DNA of 64,000 nucleotides from Planctomycetaceae bacterium (GCA_021372945.1 JAJFTK010000054.1:20691-84690); one strand, 5' to 3'; counted from the first letter of the stretch, positions 1 to 8,256 are shown. The notes: a model not told the origin generated them from the letters alone. Translations and numbers: made by a program.

Positions 1-306
1 AATGACAAGATCAGCCCTGGCGTCACCAGTCAAATCATGGTAAGCGCTCTCGACCGTAAACCTTCCTACGCTACTTTCGGAATACAGACGCTTTCTGTGC
101 TTCATGATTTCAAAGAAGCTCTTTCCCGATTCGGAGAAATAAGTGCGTACAGTGTAATCCTGAGGATAGTTGTGATAAACGGAATCTAATTCATACAAAA
201 ACTGCGGATAGATGTGATAGCCTATAATCAACAGAAGGAACAGAAGCAGCACGTTCAAAATGAGGCCAAGCCAAGTCGCCCTCTTATAAGTGCACCCTTT
301 TCTCAT
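1..306 (-). CDS. Membrane-anchored hypothetical protein, C-terminus cut by window edge
   Basis: The minus-strand frame is open from the ATG at 306 to the window edge, giving 102 codons with no stop. The protein starts with a short basic segment, MRKGCTYKR, followed by a hydrophobic stretch rich in Leu and Ile (about residues 13-30). This looks like an uncleaved signal anchor. The exported part ends at the edge in DLTGDARADLVI, which resembles the calcium-binding loop of FG-GAP/VCBS repeats (D-x-x-G-D-x-x-x-D-L). A weak purine-rich site (GAAAGGG) lies upstream. The gene is visibly more AT-rich than its neighbours. Function is unknown; a surface protein with an FG-GAP-like repeat is an inference from one motif. 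Confidence 0.6.
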   Translation of the reverse strand, partial: MRKGCTYKRATWLGLILNVLLLFLLLIIGYHIYPQFLYELDSVYHNYPQDYTVRTYFSESGKSFFEIMKHRKRLYSESSVGRFTVESAYHDLTGDARADLVI

Positions 307-340
307 CTAAGTCAGCCCTTTCTGCTGCATACTATCTACG

Positions 341-1441
341 TCATTCAAAAAGCAGGTCGGATTTGTATTCATAATTGGCGCGGAAGTAGGCGACGGCCTC
401 ATCGGCGGAGCGGAAGACCTTATTGGCGGTCTGGGTAATGAAGACAGAAGGGTCGCGGCGCGGCATCCATAGACAATAGACCTGTTTGGCGGCCTCATGG
501 GCGTGCTGAAGCTCGCGTTCCACGCCGGAAGAGAGGGCCGGTAGGCCGTCGGGCAACTCGGGGATGAAGCTGATGATCATGTCTGATTGGTCGATGAGGG
601 CAAAGTCGCGGGCGTATATCTGGCTGTTGATGTCGCGCTCGATCTGGCGGACTTCGCTGACATCCAGACTGATGGATTGGCCCAGGACCTCCACATCGAG
701 CGATTCTTTGCCGTCTTCCATTGCCTGCGTGGCATAATAAGGCAAATAGGCCTCTTCGACATCGCCGGGATCAAAACAGGTGAAAAGGGCCTTCATCGAG
801 GCGCGAAAGCGTTCGATCTGAGCGATGATGTCGGGCATGGCCGTGACATGGGTCATGGGAAAGCTCAGATAGGCCTTCTTGCGGCGGGGCTCAAAGGCAA
901 GGCGATAAAAGGTTTCGATGTTGCCCTTGCCGAACCCGCGTGCCAGTACATAATAGGGCGCTTCCGGGCAGGCGCCCTGCTGCATGAGATGCGTGGCCAG
1001 GGCCTCCTCTTCACGCCAGACGATGAGGTCCTTGAGCGTATGGCGGGTTTTGTGTTCCTGGCTGAGGCGCAGATGCAGCGGCTCGATGCCGTCGATCATG
1101 CAAACAAGCAGGTCGGGGCGGAGCTGGCGGATCTGGTAGAAGTCGAACGCCGGAAAGAGACCATGACGCCAGCGGAACGTGGCGTGGGTATTGACGATGA
1201 CGTGCTCGTGGTCGCCGGCGCGGGCGATGATGTCTTTGAAGACGCTGCGGCGAAGCGAGTGGAGGCGTCTAAGCGGGATGTCGAGAATGCGGCCCGGCGT
1301 GATATCCGGGGCCTCGGCGTACATCAGGCTGCCAATACTGAAAAGCTGGATAGTCTTTCCAAATCCTTTGGCATAGGCGCAGACATCTGTTAGATACTGT
1401 CTTTTGTCAATGCCGACCATTCCGGTAACGACGATAACCAT
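341..1441 (-). CDS. AAA/adenylate-kinase-like NTPase fused to a nucleoside 2-deoxyribosyltransferase-like domain
   Basis: This is a 366-residue soluble protein preceded by GGAGAGAAT and ATG. The N-terminal half opens like a nucleotide kinase, with a hydrophobic beta strand and then GMVGIDKR (residues 7-14). That is a Walker A-like loop in which the usual G-K-S/T ending is replaced by D-K-R. The C-terminal part (about 188-353) resembles the nucleoside 2-deoxyribosyltransferase/Rossmann fold: a strand AYLSFPMTHV, then RDFALIDQSDMII (278-290), then SSGVEREL (304-311). The last is the usual position of the catalytic Glu (G-x-x-x-E). Fusions of this kind occur as uncharacterised 'AAA family ATPase' proteins. 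The substrate is unknown; nucleotide or NAD-related chemistry is only a guess. It is transcribed divergently from the Hpt gene. Confidence 0.6.
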   Translation of the reverse strand: MVIVVTGMVGIDKRQYLTDVCAYAKGFGKTIQLFSIGSLMYAEAPDITPGRILDIPLRRLHSLRRSVFKDIIARAGDHEHVIVNTHATFRWRHGLFPAFDFYQIRQLRPDLLVCMIDGIEPLHLRLSQEHKTRHTLKDLIVWREEEALATHLMQQGACPEAPYYVLARGFGKGNIETFYRLAFEPRRKKAYLSFPMTHVTAMPDIIAQIERFRASMKALFTCFDPGDVEEAYLPYYATQAMEDGKESLDVEVLGQSISLDVSEVRQIERDINSQIYARDFALIDQSDMIISFIPELPDGLPALSSGVERELQHAHEAAKQVYCLWMPRRDPSVFITQTANKVFRSADEAVAYFRANYEYKSDLLFE

Positions 1442-1454
1442 ATTCTCTCCAAGA

Positions 1455-1481
1455 TTGCTGCTGTATCGAAAGTACTATAAT
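1455..1481 (+). promoter_or_regulatory. Candidate sigma70-type promoter for the Hpt gene
   Basis: TTGCTG (1455-1460) and TATAAT (1476-1481) are separated by 15 bases. A transcript from here would start near 1488, downstream of the in-frame ATG at 1480. This argues that translation begins further inside, at 1615. Confidence 0.45.
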
Positions 1482-1614
1482 GGGGCAAACAGGTCCTAAA
1501 TACAATAAGTTTTTTTCGCATTCATCTTATGCATCGGCAGTAAAAGGTCGATTTAATCCAAACCGAGAGACTGCAAACGACAAGACCGAGAAAAACAGGA
1601 AAATCGCAGCAAAG

Positions 1615-2028
1615 ATGAATTCCATGAACAATGACAATTACAGCGGCCCACAGGTTCCGGCGGATCCGACAGCGGCCATCGACTGGAAGGATCTTTATAA
1701 CCGCATTCCCGATGAGGCGCTCATCATTCAATTTGCGGCCTCATTTAAAGAGAATACGCATAGTTTGATCGAAAAGCTGGACGAATCGCTGCGGCAAAAC
1801 AACATCGAGCAGATCGAAGCCAACGCCCATGCGCTAAAAGGAGCGGCCGCGAACCTGGGGGCGGTATTGCTGGCCAAGGCCGCCTGGCAGCTTGAATATG
1901 CCGCACGCAACCGCCAATGCCCGCAGTTTCATTCCCAGATGCAGGCTATTCATTCTGAATACGCCGGCGTGATGGAGCTTTTGGCGCAGCCAAACTGGAT
2001 CGAGTTGGCCAAGACGTATCATTCCTGA
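1615..2028 (+). CDS. Hpt-domain phosphotransfer protein
   Basis: The product is about 137 residues and consists almost entirely of a histidine phosphotransfer four-helix domain. The phospho-acceptor motif is AHALKG with His72, followed by the helix ANLGAVLLAKAAWQLE, a classic Hpt signature (H-x-L-K-G). Hpt proteins relay phosphate between receiver domains in phosphorelays, and a stand-alone Hpt implies partner kinases elsewhere. The frame extends upstream to an ATG at 1480. That extension is low-complexity and begins inside the -10 box at 1476-1481, so I chose the ATG at 1615 (another ATG lies at 1624). No sensor kinase is adjacent. The only receiver in the window is a truncated remnant near 26.4 kb. 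Confidence 0.8.
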   Translation: MNSMNNDNYSGPQVPADPTAAIDWKDLYNRIPDEALIIQFAASFKENTHSLIEKLDESLRQNNIEQIEANAHALKGAAANLGAVLLAKAAWQLEYAARNRQCPQFHSQMQAIHSEYAGVMELLAQPNWIELAKTYHS

Positions 2029-2136
2029 ATATCGGATCTCCCTTGAGAATTCACTTGAAGTTTGTGCCGATTGCATAACAATGGTACCTCATTAAGCGGT
2101 ATAATACAGGTTGGACCAATTTTGAAGGGAGAGAAA

Positions 2137-2700
2137 ATGCGTACAAGAACGATTTATTTAATGGCGATCCTGCTGGCTGGGGGGTGCGTCCCATCACTGC
2201 ATTCGATCGTGACGGAAAAGACGCTGGTCTATGACCCGGCCTTTGTGGGAAAATTCCAAGTGGAAGATGCCGTTTGGACCGTAGCGGCTGATCCCAACGA
2301 AAAATCTTACGGCATCCAGATCCAGGAAAAGGAAGGCAAACAAAGTCTGCTCGTCGGGCGGATCGCCGAATTTCAGGGTCGGCGGTTCCTTGATCTTTAT
2401 CCATCCAATGATGAAAAGCTGAACACCGGCGACTGGTTCAATGCGCATATTCTGCCGGTGCATACGTTCTGGCAATTGGAGAAGGCGGACGGGCATTATA
2501 CGCTGAAGCCGCTGAACCCGGATACGGTAAAGGCGGTTTTGAAGGACAAGCCGCAGCTTGTCAAACACGAGCTGGTGGATGAAGATGATCGCGTGGTCCT
2601 AACGGATACGGCGGCAAAACTGCAGGATTTTCTGATCGCCGGACTGTCGATCGAGAAGTTTTACGGCGAGGCGTTCGAACTGAAGCCTTTGAAAGATTAG
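2137..2700 (+). CDS. Putative lipoprotein of unknown function
   Basis: The product is about 187 residues. The start at 2137 has a good ribosome site (AAGGGAGAG) and begins a type II-like signal, MRTRTIYLMAILLAGGC. Cys17 is the probable lipidation site, although the lipobox (AGGC) is relaxed. An in-frame upstream start at 2062 would place residues before the signal and is rejected. The mature part begins with an extended region like those of planctomycete lipoproteins of the type 'L-V-Y-D-P-A-x-V-G-K/T', followed by beta-rich sequence. It is probably anchored in the outer or cytoplasmic membrane facing the periplasm. A TATAAT at 2100-2105 may be its -10 box. It is followed directly by a hairpin with a T-run. 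Confidence 0.7.
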   Translation: MRTRTIYLMAILLAGGCVPSLHSIVTEKTLVYDPAFVGKFQVEDAVWTVAADPNEKSYGIQIQEKEGKQSLLVGRIAEFQGRRFLDLYPSNDEKLNTGDWFNAHILPVHTFWQLEKADGHYTLKPLNPDTVKAVLKDKPQLVKHELVDEDDRVVLTDTAAKLQDFLIAGLSIEKFYGEAFELKPLKD

Positions 2701-2727
2701 CGGCAACCTGCCGTGCAATAGGAATAT

Positions 2728-2760
2728 CACGGGCGAGACGCCCGTGTCACTGATTTTTTA
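2728..2760 (+). terminator. Hairpin plus T-run; also a member of a dispersed hairpin family
   Basis: CACGGGCG (2728-2735) pairs perfectly with CGCCCGTG (2739-2746) around an AGA loop. A run of six T follows at 2753-2758, as in an intrinsic terminator for the lipoprotein gene. The hairpin core matches the dispersed G-G-G-C-x-A-G-A-x-G-C-C-C elements at 48373 and 50515-50596. Confidence 0.65.
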
Positions 2761-2764
2761 GCGC

Positions 2765-3316
2765 CTAGGCAGGTCGGATTACTCTGCAGGGATTGCCGGC
2801 AGCGATTACGTTGTCGGGGATATCTTTAGTGACGATGCTTCCGGCGCCAATGGTGACGTTGCTGCCGACCTTCACGCCGGGGCACAAAATGGCGCCGCCG
2901 CCGATCCATACATTGTCGCCGATGCTGATGGGCTTGGCAAACTCTTTGCCCGTCAAACGCACGGCCGGGTCCGTTGGGTGCGCGGCCGTATAGATTTGGA
3001 CGTTGGGAGCAAGCAGCGCATTATCGCCGATCTTCACGGTGTTGACGTCGAGGATGACGCACCCGAAATTCGCGTAGAAATTGTCACCGATCTCGATATT
3101 GTACCCGTAATCGCAATAGAAGGACGGTTCGATGTAAAATGAACCCTTTGCTCGCAGCAGTTCGCGAAGGATGGCTTTTCGCCGATCGATCTCATCGGGC
3201 CCCGTTCGGTTAAACGCAAAGGTCAGCCGCCTGGCAAAGTCGCGCTCCCTGACAAGTTCCGCATCCAGTGAATTGTACAGTTCTCCCGCCAGCATCTTTT
3301 CTTTTTCGGTAGGCAT
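2765..3316 (-). CDS. maa: Maltose/galactoside O-acetyltransferase family (hexapeptide repeat)
   Basis: The product is 183 residues, the usual length for Maa/LacA/NodL-type sugar O-acetyltransferases. It begins MPTEKEKMLAGELYNS, a near-diagnostic Maa N-terminus. The rest is a left-handed beta helix built of hexapeptide repeats (for example IGDNFYAN, IGDNALLAP, IGDNVWIGGGAI, VGSNVTIGAGS). The catalytic His is His113 in the YTAAHP motif. These enzymes move acetyl from acetyl-CoA to a sugar hydroxyl and act as cytoplasmic trimers. The open frame continues upstream to 3901 without family resemblance, so the start is placed at 3316. It is divergent from bioA. The true acceptor sugar cannot be read from sequence. 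Confidence 0.88.
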   Translation of the reverse strand: MPTEKEKMLAGELYNSLDAELVRERDFARRLTFAFNRTGPDEIDRRKAILRELLRAKGSFYIEPSFYCDYGYNIEIGDNFYANFGCVILDVNTVKIGDNALLAPNVQIYTAAHPTDPAVRLTGKEFAKPISIGDNVWIGGGAILCPGVKVGSNVTIGAGSIVTKDIPDNVIAAGNPCRVIRPA

Positions 3317-3364
3317 GATGGGCAGTGTATCCGGCCTGCCTGCATACCGCCAGTAAAATGTGCC

Positions 3365-3393
3365 TTGACGCGACGGGGACTTTGACCCATAAT
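3365..3393 (+). promoter_or_regulatory. Promoter for bioA giving a leaderless transcript
   Basis: TTGACG (3365-3370) and CATAAT (3388-3393) have a 17-base spacer. Transcription would begin at about 3400-3401, exactly at the ATG of bioA. The alternative ATG at 3392 lies inside the -10 box and so cannot be translated from this promoter. Confidence 0.6.
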
Positions 3394-3400
3394 GGGTCGC

Positions 3401-4762
3401 ATGAATGAAAAAACGCGAGAACTGATCCAACAGGATAAGCAGTACCTGTGGCACCCGTTCACCCAAATGGCTGATTGGCTGGCGGGCGAGCCGCTTATCA
3501 TTGATTCGGGGGATGGCTTTTACCTGATCGATACCGAAGGCCGCCGCTATATTGACGGCGTGTGCAGTCTGTGGTGCAACGTGCACGGCCATCGCGTGCC
3601 GCAGATCGATGACGCCATCCGCGCGCAGCTCGATAAGATCGCCCACAGTACGCTGCTGGGGCTGGGGCAAACGGCCTCGATCGAGCTTGCTGAAAAACTG
3701 ATCCGGATCGCACCAGAGGGGCTGGCCAAGGTGTTTTATTCCGACAGCGGGGCCACGGCGGTGGAGATCGCCATCAAGATCGCCTGCCAATACTGGCGAA
3801 ATATCGGTCAGGGCACAAAGACCAAGTTTATCGCGCTGAAGGAGGCGTATCATGGCGATACGGTCGGGGCGGTCAGCGTAGGCGGGATGGAACTGTTTCA
3901 CGGGATCTTCAAGCCGCTGCTGTTTGAGACCTTATTTGCGCCGACGCCGCACCCATACCGTTTCGCGGGGACCTCAGATGAATGCCTGCAATTCAGTCTT
4001 TCGGCGGTTGAAACGCTGCTGCAATTGCACCCGGACCAGGTTGCGGGCATAATCGCTGAGCCGCTGGTACAGGGGGCGGCGGGGATGATCGTGCATCCGG
4101 CGGGGTTTTTGAAGGGCCTTGAGCGGCTGGCGCGAAAATATAATGTGCTGCTGATCGCCGACGAGGTGGCCACCGGATTCGGGCGGACGGGCAGGATGTT
4201 CGCCTGCGAGCATGAGGATGTGCAGCCCGACCTGATGTGCATTGCCAAGGGCATCAGCGGCGGATACCTGCCGCTGGCGGCGACGCTGGCAACACAGAAG
4301 CTCTTCGACGCGTTTGCGGTGGCCGGCGACGTCAGCAAGACATTCTATCACGGCCACACATACACCGGCAATGCGCTGGCGTGCGCGGCGGCGATTGCTT
4401 CGCTGGAGCTGTTTGAACAAAACCGCATCCTCGAAAGCCTGCCCGCCAAGATTCAGTTAGTTAAGGAGTACTTCGGCCGGTTTAGAAATCTACCCTATGT
4501 CGGCGATGTCCGCCAATGCGGCATGATGGGCGGTATCGAACTTGTCCTCGATAAGCAGAGCAAGTCGCCGTTCCCGCCGGAATGGAAGATCGGCGCCAAG
4601 GTTTGCGCCGCCATGCGGTCCCGGGGTGCCATCATGCGTCCACTGGAAGACGTTATCGTCCTCATGCCGGCGGTGGGAATGGATATACAGACTTTAACTG
4701 CTTTGCTAGACATCATCGAAAACACATTGATCAGAGATTTGCCTGAAATTGTGAATCTGTGA
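3401..4762 (+). CDS. bioA: Adenosylmethionine-8-amino-7-oxononanoate aminotransferase
   Basis: This PLP-dependent class III aminotransferase makes 7,8-diaminopelargonate in biotin synthesis, using S-adenosylmethionine as amino donor. The product is 453 residues. The N-terminus KQYLWHPFTQM is the BioA signature for substrate recognition. The PLP-binding Asp lies in LLIADEVATGFGRTG (Asp254) and the Schiff-base Lys in IAKGISGGYLPLAATL (Lys283). The start at 3401 is chosen because the promoter places transcription there. An ATG nine bases upstream falls in the -10 box. bioD follows after 60 bases, so the two probably form an operon. bioB and bioF are not in this window. Family assignment is secure. 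Confidence 0.95.
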   Translation: MNEKTRELIQQDKQYLWHPFTQMADWLAGEPLIIDSGDGFYLIDTEGRRYIDGVCSLWCNVHGHRVPQIDDAIRAQLDKIAHSTLLGLGQTASIELAEKLIRIAPEGLAKVFYSDSGATAVEIAIKIACQYWRNIGQGTKTKFIALKEAYHGDTVGAVSVGGMELFHGIFKPLLFETLFAPTPHPYRFAGTSDECLQFSLSAVETLLQLHPDQVAGIIAEPLVQGAAGMIVHPAGFLKGLERLARKYNVLLIADEVATGFGRTGRMFACEHEDVQPDLMCIAKGISGGYLPLAATLATQKLFDAFAVAGDVSKTFYHGHTYTGNALACAAAIASLELFEQNRILESLPAKIQLVKEYFGRFRNLPYVGDVRQCGMMGGIELVLDKQSKSPFPPEWKIGAKVCAAMRSRGAIMRPLEDVIVLMPAVGMDIQTLTALLDIIENTLIRDLPEIVNL

Positions 4763-4822
4763 CAGAGCCGCCAGGATTGCTCAGACGGCCAAAGCCTTCG
4801 GCTTTAAACGGTGTAAACTGAA

Positions 4823-5563
4823 ATGGCGCTGGATTTAAATCTGCCAAAAAAGAATGGTCTCTTCATTACCGGTACTGACACCGGCGTGGGAAAAACCCTC
4901 GTCACCGGCGCGATCGCGTCCATCCTGTGCGAGCAGGGCGTAAAGGTCGGTGTCTTTAAGCCCATCGCGTCGGGCTGCCGGCACGACCGCGCCGGCCTTG
5001 TCAGTGTTGATGCCGAGTTTCTTGCCCTGTGCGCCCAAACCGATTATCCCCTCAGCATCCTTGCGCCCGTCTGCTACAAAACTCCGGCGGCCCCGGTCAC
5101 GTGTGCCGAGGTCGAAGGGCGGCCCGTGAATTATGAGGCCATTGGTTCGGCGTACAGATATCTTTGCCAGAACTGCGATGTCGTTCTCGTTGAGGGCATC
5201 GGCGGCGCGATGGTCCCCATCGACCCGCGGCATACGATCCTCGATCTGGCCGTTGAATTTGATTTGCCGGCCGTCGTGGTTGCGCGGCCAAGGCTCGGCA
5301 CCATCAACCACAGTCTGCTGACGATCGAGGCGATTCGCCACGCCGGCCTGCCCGTGGCGGGCGTTGTGATTTGCGGCTATGACCCGGCGAGCGAGGATGC
5401 TGCGGAGCGGACGGCTGGCGATGTCATCTGTAATTTCGCCCAAACCAACCTGCTGGCGATTGTTCCGCGTGATGAAGCATCGTGCGTCGAAGAAGGGCGG
5501 CTTGGCAGCGGGGTCGTAGAGGCCTTGCGCAAGGTCAATTGGAAGCAGATTACGTGCGGTTAA
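4823..5563 (+). CDS. bioD: ATP-dependent dethiobiotin synthetase
   Basis: BioD closes the ureido ring of dethiobiotin from diaminopelargonate, CO2 and ATP, the step after BioA. The product is 246 residues, slightly longer than usual because of about ten extra N-terminal residues. The P-loop is GTDTGVGKT (17-25). Other family motifs are KPIASGCR, the acidic VEGIGGAMVPI and VVARPRLGTINHSLLT. It lies 60 bases downstream of bioA. The gap contains a small hairpin, AAAGCC-TTC-GGCTTT (4791-4805), with no T-run after it, so read-through is likely. The 3' end is followed by the nadB promoter. Confidence 0.94.
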   Translation: MALDLNLPKKNGLFITGTDTGVGKTLVTGAIASILCEQGVKVGVFKPIASGCRHDRAGLVSVDAEFLALCAQTDYPLSILAPVCYKTPAAPVTCAEVEGRPVNYEAIGSAYRYLCQNCDVVLVEGIGGAMVPIDPRHTILDLAVEFDLPAVVVARPRLGTINHSLLTIEAIRHAGLPVAGVVICGYDPASEDAAERTAGDVICNFAQTNLLAIVPRDEASCVEEGRLGSGVVEALRKVNWKQITCG

Positions 5564-5589
5564 ATCGCGGCGCCGCCGCTATTAAATAT

Positions 5590-5618
5590 TTGCCAAGAGG
5601 CATCGCCAGGGGTAGAAT
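5590..5618 (+). promoter_or_regulatory. Promoter for nadB
   Basis: TTGCCA (5590-5595) and TAGAAT (5613-5618) have a 17-base spacer. The predicted start near 5625 leaves a leader of about 35 bases that includes the AGAAAGG ribosome site before the ATG at 5661. Confidence 0.55.
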
Positions 5619-5660
5619 CTTTTATTTGATCGACTTGTTTTTTTGAAGAAAGGTATATCC

Positions 5661-7274
5661 ATGCCTACGCGGCAAGCGGAAATCCGGCGCTATCTTGTGC
5701 CGGTCAATACGGTTTCGACCAAACAGATGTTTACGGATTGCCTGGTGATCGGCAGCGGGATCGCCGGCCTGCGGGCGGCACTGGAAGCGGCGGAAAGCTG
5801 CACGGTGACGCTGGTCTGCAAGGGCTCAGTCTCTGACAGCAACACGTGGAATGCGCAAGGCGGCGTGGCCAGCGTCCTGGCGGCAGAGGACAGTTTTGAG
5901 TCTCACATCGACGATACGCTCAGAACGGGCGGCGGCATCTGCGACCGCGCGGTTGTCGAAAGGGTGGTCAGGGAAGGGCCGGACCTGATCCGGCAGTTGA
6001 TGGATTGGGGGACGGAATTTGACCGCGTCGAAGGCAAGATGGATATCTCGCTGGAGGGCGGGCACAGCCATGCCCGGATCATTCACTCCCACGGCGATTC
6101 GACGGGACGCGGCATCGCCGAAACGCTGGTCCGCAAGGTCCGGCAAAATCGCAACATCAACCTGATCGAGAATTTTTTCGCCATTGACCTGCTCAGCGGG
6201 CCGCAGCGCGAGTGCGTCGGCGTGCTCGGCTGGCAAGCGCCCGCCGAGGTGCAGATGATCTGGGCGGGTGTCACCATCCTGGCCACCGGCGGCGCCGGCC
6301 GGCTGTACCGCGAAACGACCAATCCCGAATGCGCGACCGCCGACGGTCTGGGAATGGCCTGGCGCGCCGGGGCGGTGCTGCGCGATATGGAATTCATGCA
6401 GTTTCACCCGACAACGCTGTATATCGCCGGAGCGTCACGCGCCCTGATGACCGAGACGCTGCGCGGCGAAGGGGGCATTCTGCGCGACGTTAACGGCGTG
6501 CCGTTCATGAAAGAATATGACCCGCGCGCCGAACTTGCGCCGCGCGACGTGGTCAGCCGCGCGATCCTGGACCGTATGCTCAAAACCCAATCGACGCACG
6601 TCTATCTGGACATCCGCCATTTTGACAAAGACCGCTTTCACAGCCGGTTTCCGTTCATCAGCGAGCTTTGCGAGAGCTTCGATATCGACGTATCGACGGA
6701 CCTGATCCCGGTGCGGCCCAGCGCCCATTACATGGTCGGCGGCGTCAAGACGGATGCCGAGGCGGCCACGAATATCCCGCGTCTGCTGGCCTGCGGCGAA
6801 GTGGCCTCGACAGGGCTGCACGGCGCCAACCGGCTGGGCAGCAATTCGCTGCTGGAGGGGCTTGTGTACGGCAAGATCGCCGGCAAGACGGCCATTCACC
6901 TGGTCAGCACGCTGGGAACGGTGGGCTATCAGCGCATGCAGTTGGAGATCCCGCCGTCGGACCGCAGCCTGCTGGACGCCGACGACGTCCGCAATTCGTT
7001 GCGGGCGCTCATGTGGCGAAACGTGGGCATCACGCGCCGGCAAACGCCGCTGAGCGAAGCCATTGAGATCATCCGCTTCTGGCAGCGGTATGTGATGGAT
7101 AAGGTCTTCACGAATCCGTTCGGCTGGGAGTGTCAGAACATGCTGACCGTTGCGCTCTTGATGGCGCATGCCGCCGAGCAGCGCAAGGAATCCCGCGGCG
7201 TGCATTTCCGCCAGGACTTCCCGCAGCGGGATGATGAGAACTTCGCCCGTCACATCGAACTGGTCAGGGAATGA
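5661..7274 (+). CDS. nadB: L-aspartate oxidase
   Basis: NadB is an FAD enzyme that oxidises L-aspartate to iminoaspartate, the first step of de novo NAD synthesis. The product is 537 residues. The FAD dinucleotide fold is LVIGSGIAGLRAA (29-40). Later motifs include SDSNTWNAQGGVA, EGGHSHARIIHSHGDSTG, MEFMQFHPTTLY, APRDVVSRAI and STGLHGANRLGSNSLLEGL, all typical of NadB as opposed to fumarate reductase. ATG 5661 has AGAAAGG eight bases upstream; the frame-extending TTG at 5643 has no such support. nadA and nadC are absent from the window. The last ~50 bases of the gene are duplicated about 1 kb downstream, flanking the next gene. Confidence 0.94.
   Translation: MPTRQAEIRRYLVPVNTVSTKQMFTDCLVIGSGIAGLRAALEAAESCTVTLVCKGSVSDSNTWNAQGGVASVLAAEDSFESHIDDTLRTGGGICDRAVVERVVREGPDLIRQLMDWGTEFDRVEGKMDISLEGGHSHARIIHSHGDSTGRGIAETLVRKVRQNRNINLIENFFAIDLLSGPQRECVGVLGWQAPAEVQMIWAGVTILATGGAGRLYRETTNPECATADGLGMAWRAGAVLRDMEFMQFHPTTLYIAGASRALMTETLRGEGGILRDVNGVPFMKEYDPRAELAPRDVVSRAILDRMLKTQSTHVYLDIRHFDKDRFHSRFPFISELCESFDIDVSTDLIPVRPSAHYMVGGVKTDAEAATNIPRLLACGEVASTGLHGANRLGSNSLLEGLVYGKIAGKTAIHLVSTLGTVGYQRMQLEIPPSDRSLLDADDVRNSLRALMWRNVGITRRQTPLSEAIEIIRFWQRYVMDKVFTNPFGWECQNMLTVALLMAHAAEQRKESRGVHFRQDFPQRDDENFARHIELVRE
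7222..7272 (+). repeat. Direct repeat, copy 1 (nadB 3' end)
   Basis: This 51-base stretch encodes the last residues of NadB (QRDDENFARHIELVRE) and recurs at 8207-8256. The second copy has one C-to-T change and one missing G. The two copies bracket the AT-rich membrane-protein gene. Confidence 0.85.
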
Positions 7275-7295
7275 GCACCATAAGGAGGGTAAACA

Positions 7296-8195
7296 GTGAA
7301 AAACTTGTCAAAACGATTGATTTTACATTGCAGTTTGACAATAGGGGTGTTCGTTGGCTTAGGGATGATTGCTGTTCCCGGTCCTCATGGCGGGTTGGCC
7401 ATGTTAATGCCGTATATCATAGGATTATTAAATCCTTCCAGGAGCGATCTGCTGTCATTTCTACTGATCTATCCCCCGATTCTTTTATTGGCTGCATCTG
7501 GATTTATTAGGAAAGATATCTATCGCATTGTCTGTTCTCATGTTTCGGTTCTAGTTCTGGTTGTCTTTTTCTGCAGTTTTATTCAAAATGTCGATCCACC
7601 TGTGCGTTACATTGCATTTATTACGGGTGGTCTGTTTTTTGCCTCAGCGATTCTTTCGTTCATACTACCTGTTTTCCTGCAGCGAACACTTGTTTATTCC
7701 AAGAAGCTCATAGTTGGTGAAAGTCTTGCTTCGCTTGTTTTGATTGCTCTGTCCGCAAGTGCAACCACTTTTCAGTGGTTGCCTGAAAAGAAAGTGCCGT
7801 TGAAAATACATTCGTGTGAAACAAATCTTCAATTGATTGGTCAACTCGTTGAGCTTTACGTGATCTCTCACCAGGATTACCCTTCTTGTCCTGAATGGTC
7901 TGATGCTATGGCAGAAACAGGTTCTTACATTGAACAGACATTCATGCGCTGTCCGTTGGCAAGCCAAGGTAAATGCCATTATGCGATGAATCAGCATGTC
8001 ACGAAAGACTCACCTGCGGATACGGTGTTGATATTTGAGTCTAATTCGGGCTGGAATCTGTACGGCGGCATAGATATGGCAAATACGACGCGTCATTCAG
8101 GATGCTATGTTCTGTTCAATGACAAACACGTCGAATTTGCTTCGCCAGATGAGTTGCAGAAACTTAACTGGGGTGGTGATCCAAATCAGCCATGA
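7296..8195 (+). CDS. Polytopic membrane protein with prepilin-like (DUF1559-type) C-terminal tail
   Basis: The product is 299 residues. The GTG start at 7296 has a strong AAGGAGGG site five bases upstream. The N-terminal half has about six hydrophobic segments between residues 13 and 157. The C-terminal half resembles the globular region of planctomycete type II secretion-like pseudopilins: a Cys followed by N-L-x-x-I-G and a helix, then HQDYPSCPEW, RCPLA, CHYAMNQHV, and a terminal HSGCYVLFNDKHVEF. The last corresponds to the H-x9-D-G-like tail. It lacks the prepilin peptidase site. The gene is visibly AT-richer than nadB and is flanked by the two 50-base repeats, so it looks acquired. Function is unknown. 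Confidence 0.7.
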   Translation: MKNLSKRLILHCSLTIGVFVGLGMIAVPGPHGGLAMLMPYIIGLLNPSRSDLLSFLLIYPPILLLAASGFIRKDIYRIVCSHVSVLVLVVFFCSFIQNVDPPVRYIAFITGGLFFASAILSFILPVFLQRTLVYSKKLIVGESLASLVLIALSASATTFQWLPEKKVPLKIHSCETNLQLIGQLVELYVISHQDYPSCPEWSDAMAETGSYIEQTFMRCPLASQGKCHYAMNQHVTKDSPADTVLIFESNSGWNLYGGIDMANTTRHSGCYVLFNDKHVEFASPDELQKLNWGGDPNQP

Positions 8196-8206
8196 CAAAG
8201 AGACAT

Positions 8207-8256
8207 CGCAGCGGGATGATGAGAACTTTGCCCTCACATCGAACTGGTCAGGGAAT
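8207..8256 (+). repeat. Direct repeat, copy 2 (relic of nadB 3' end)
   Basis: A near-identical copy of 7222-7272 with a one-base deletion that would break the nadB frame. It is untranslated here, immediately after the inserted membrane-protein gene. The arrangement resembles a target duplication or att-like pair. Confidence 0.85.
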
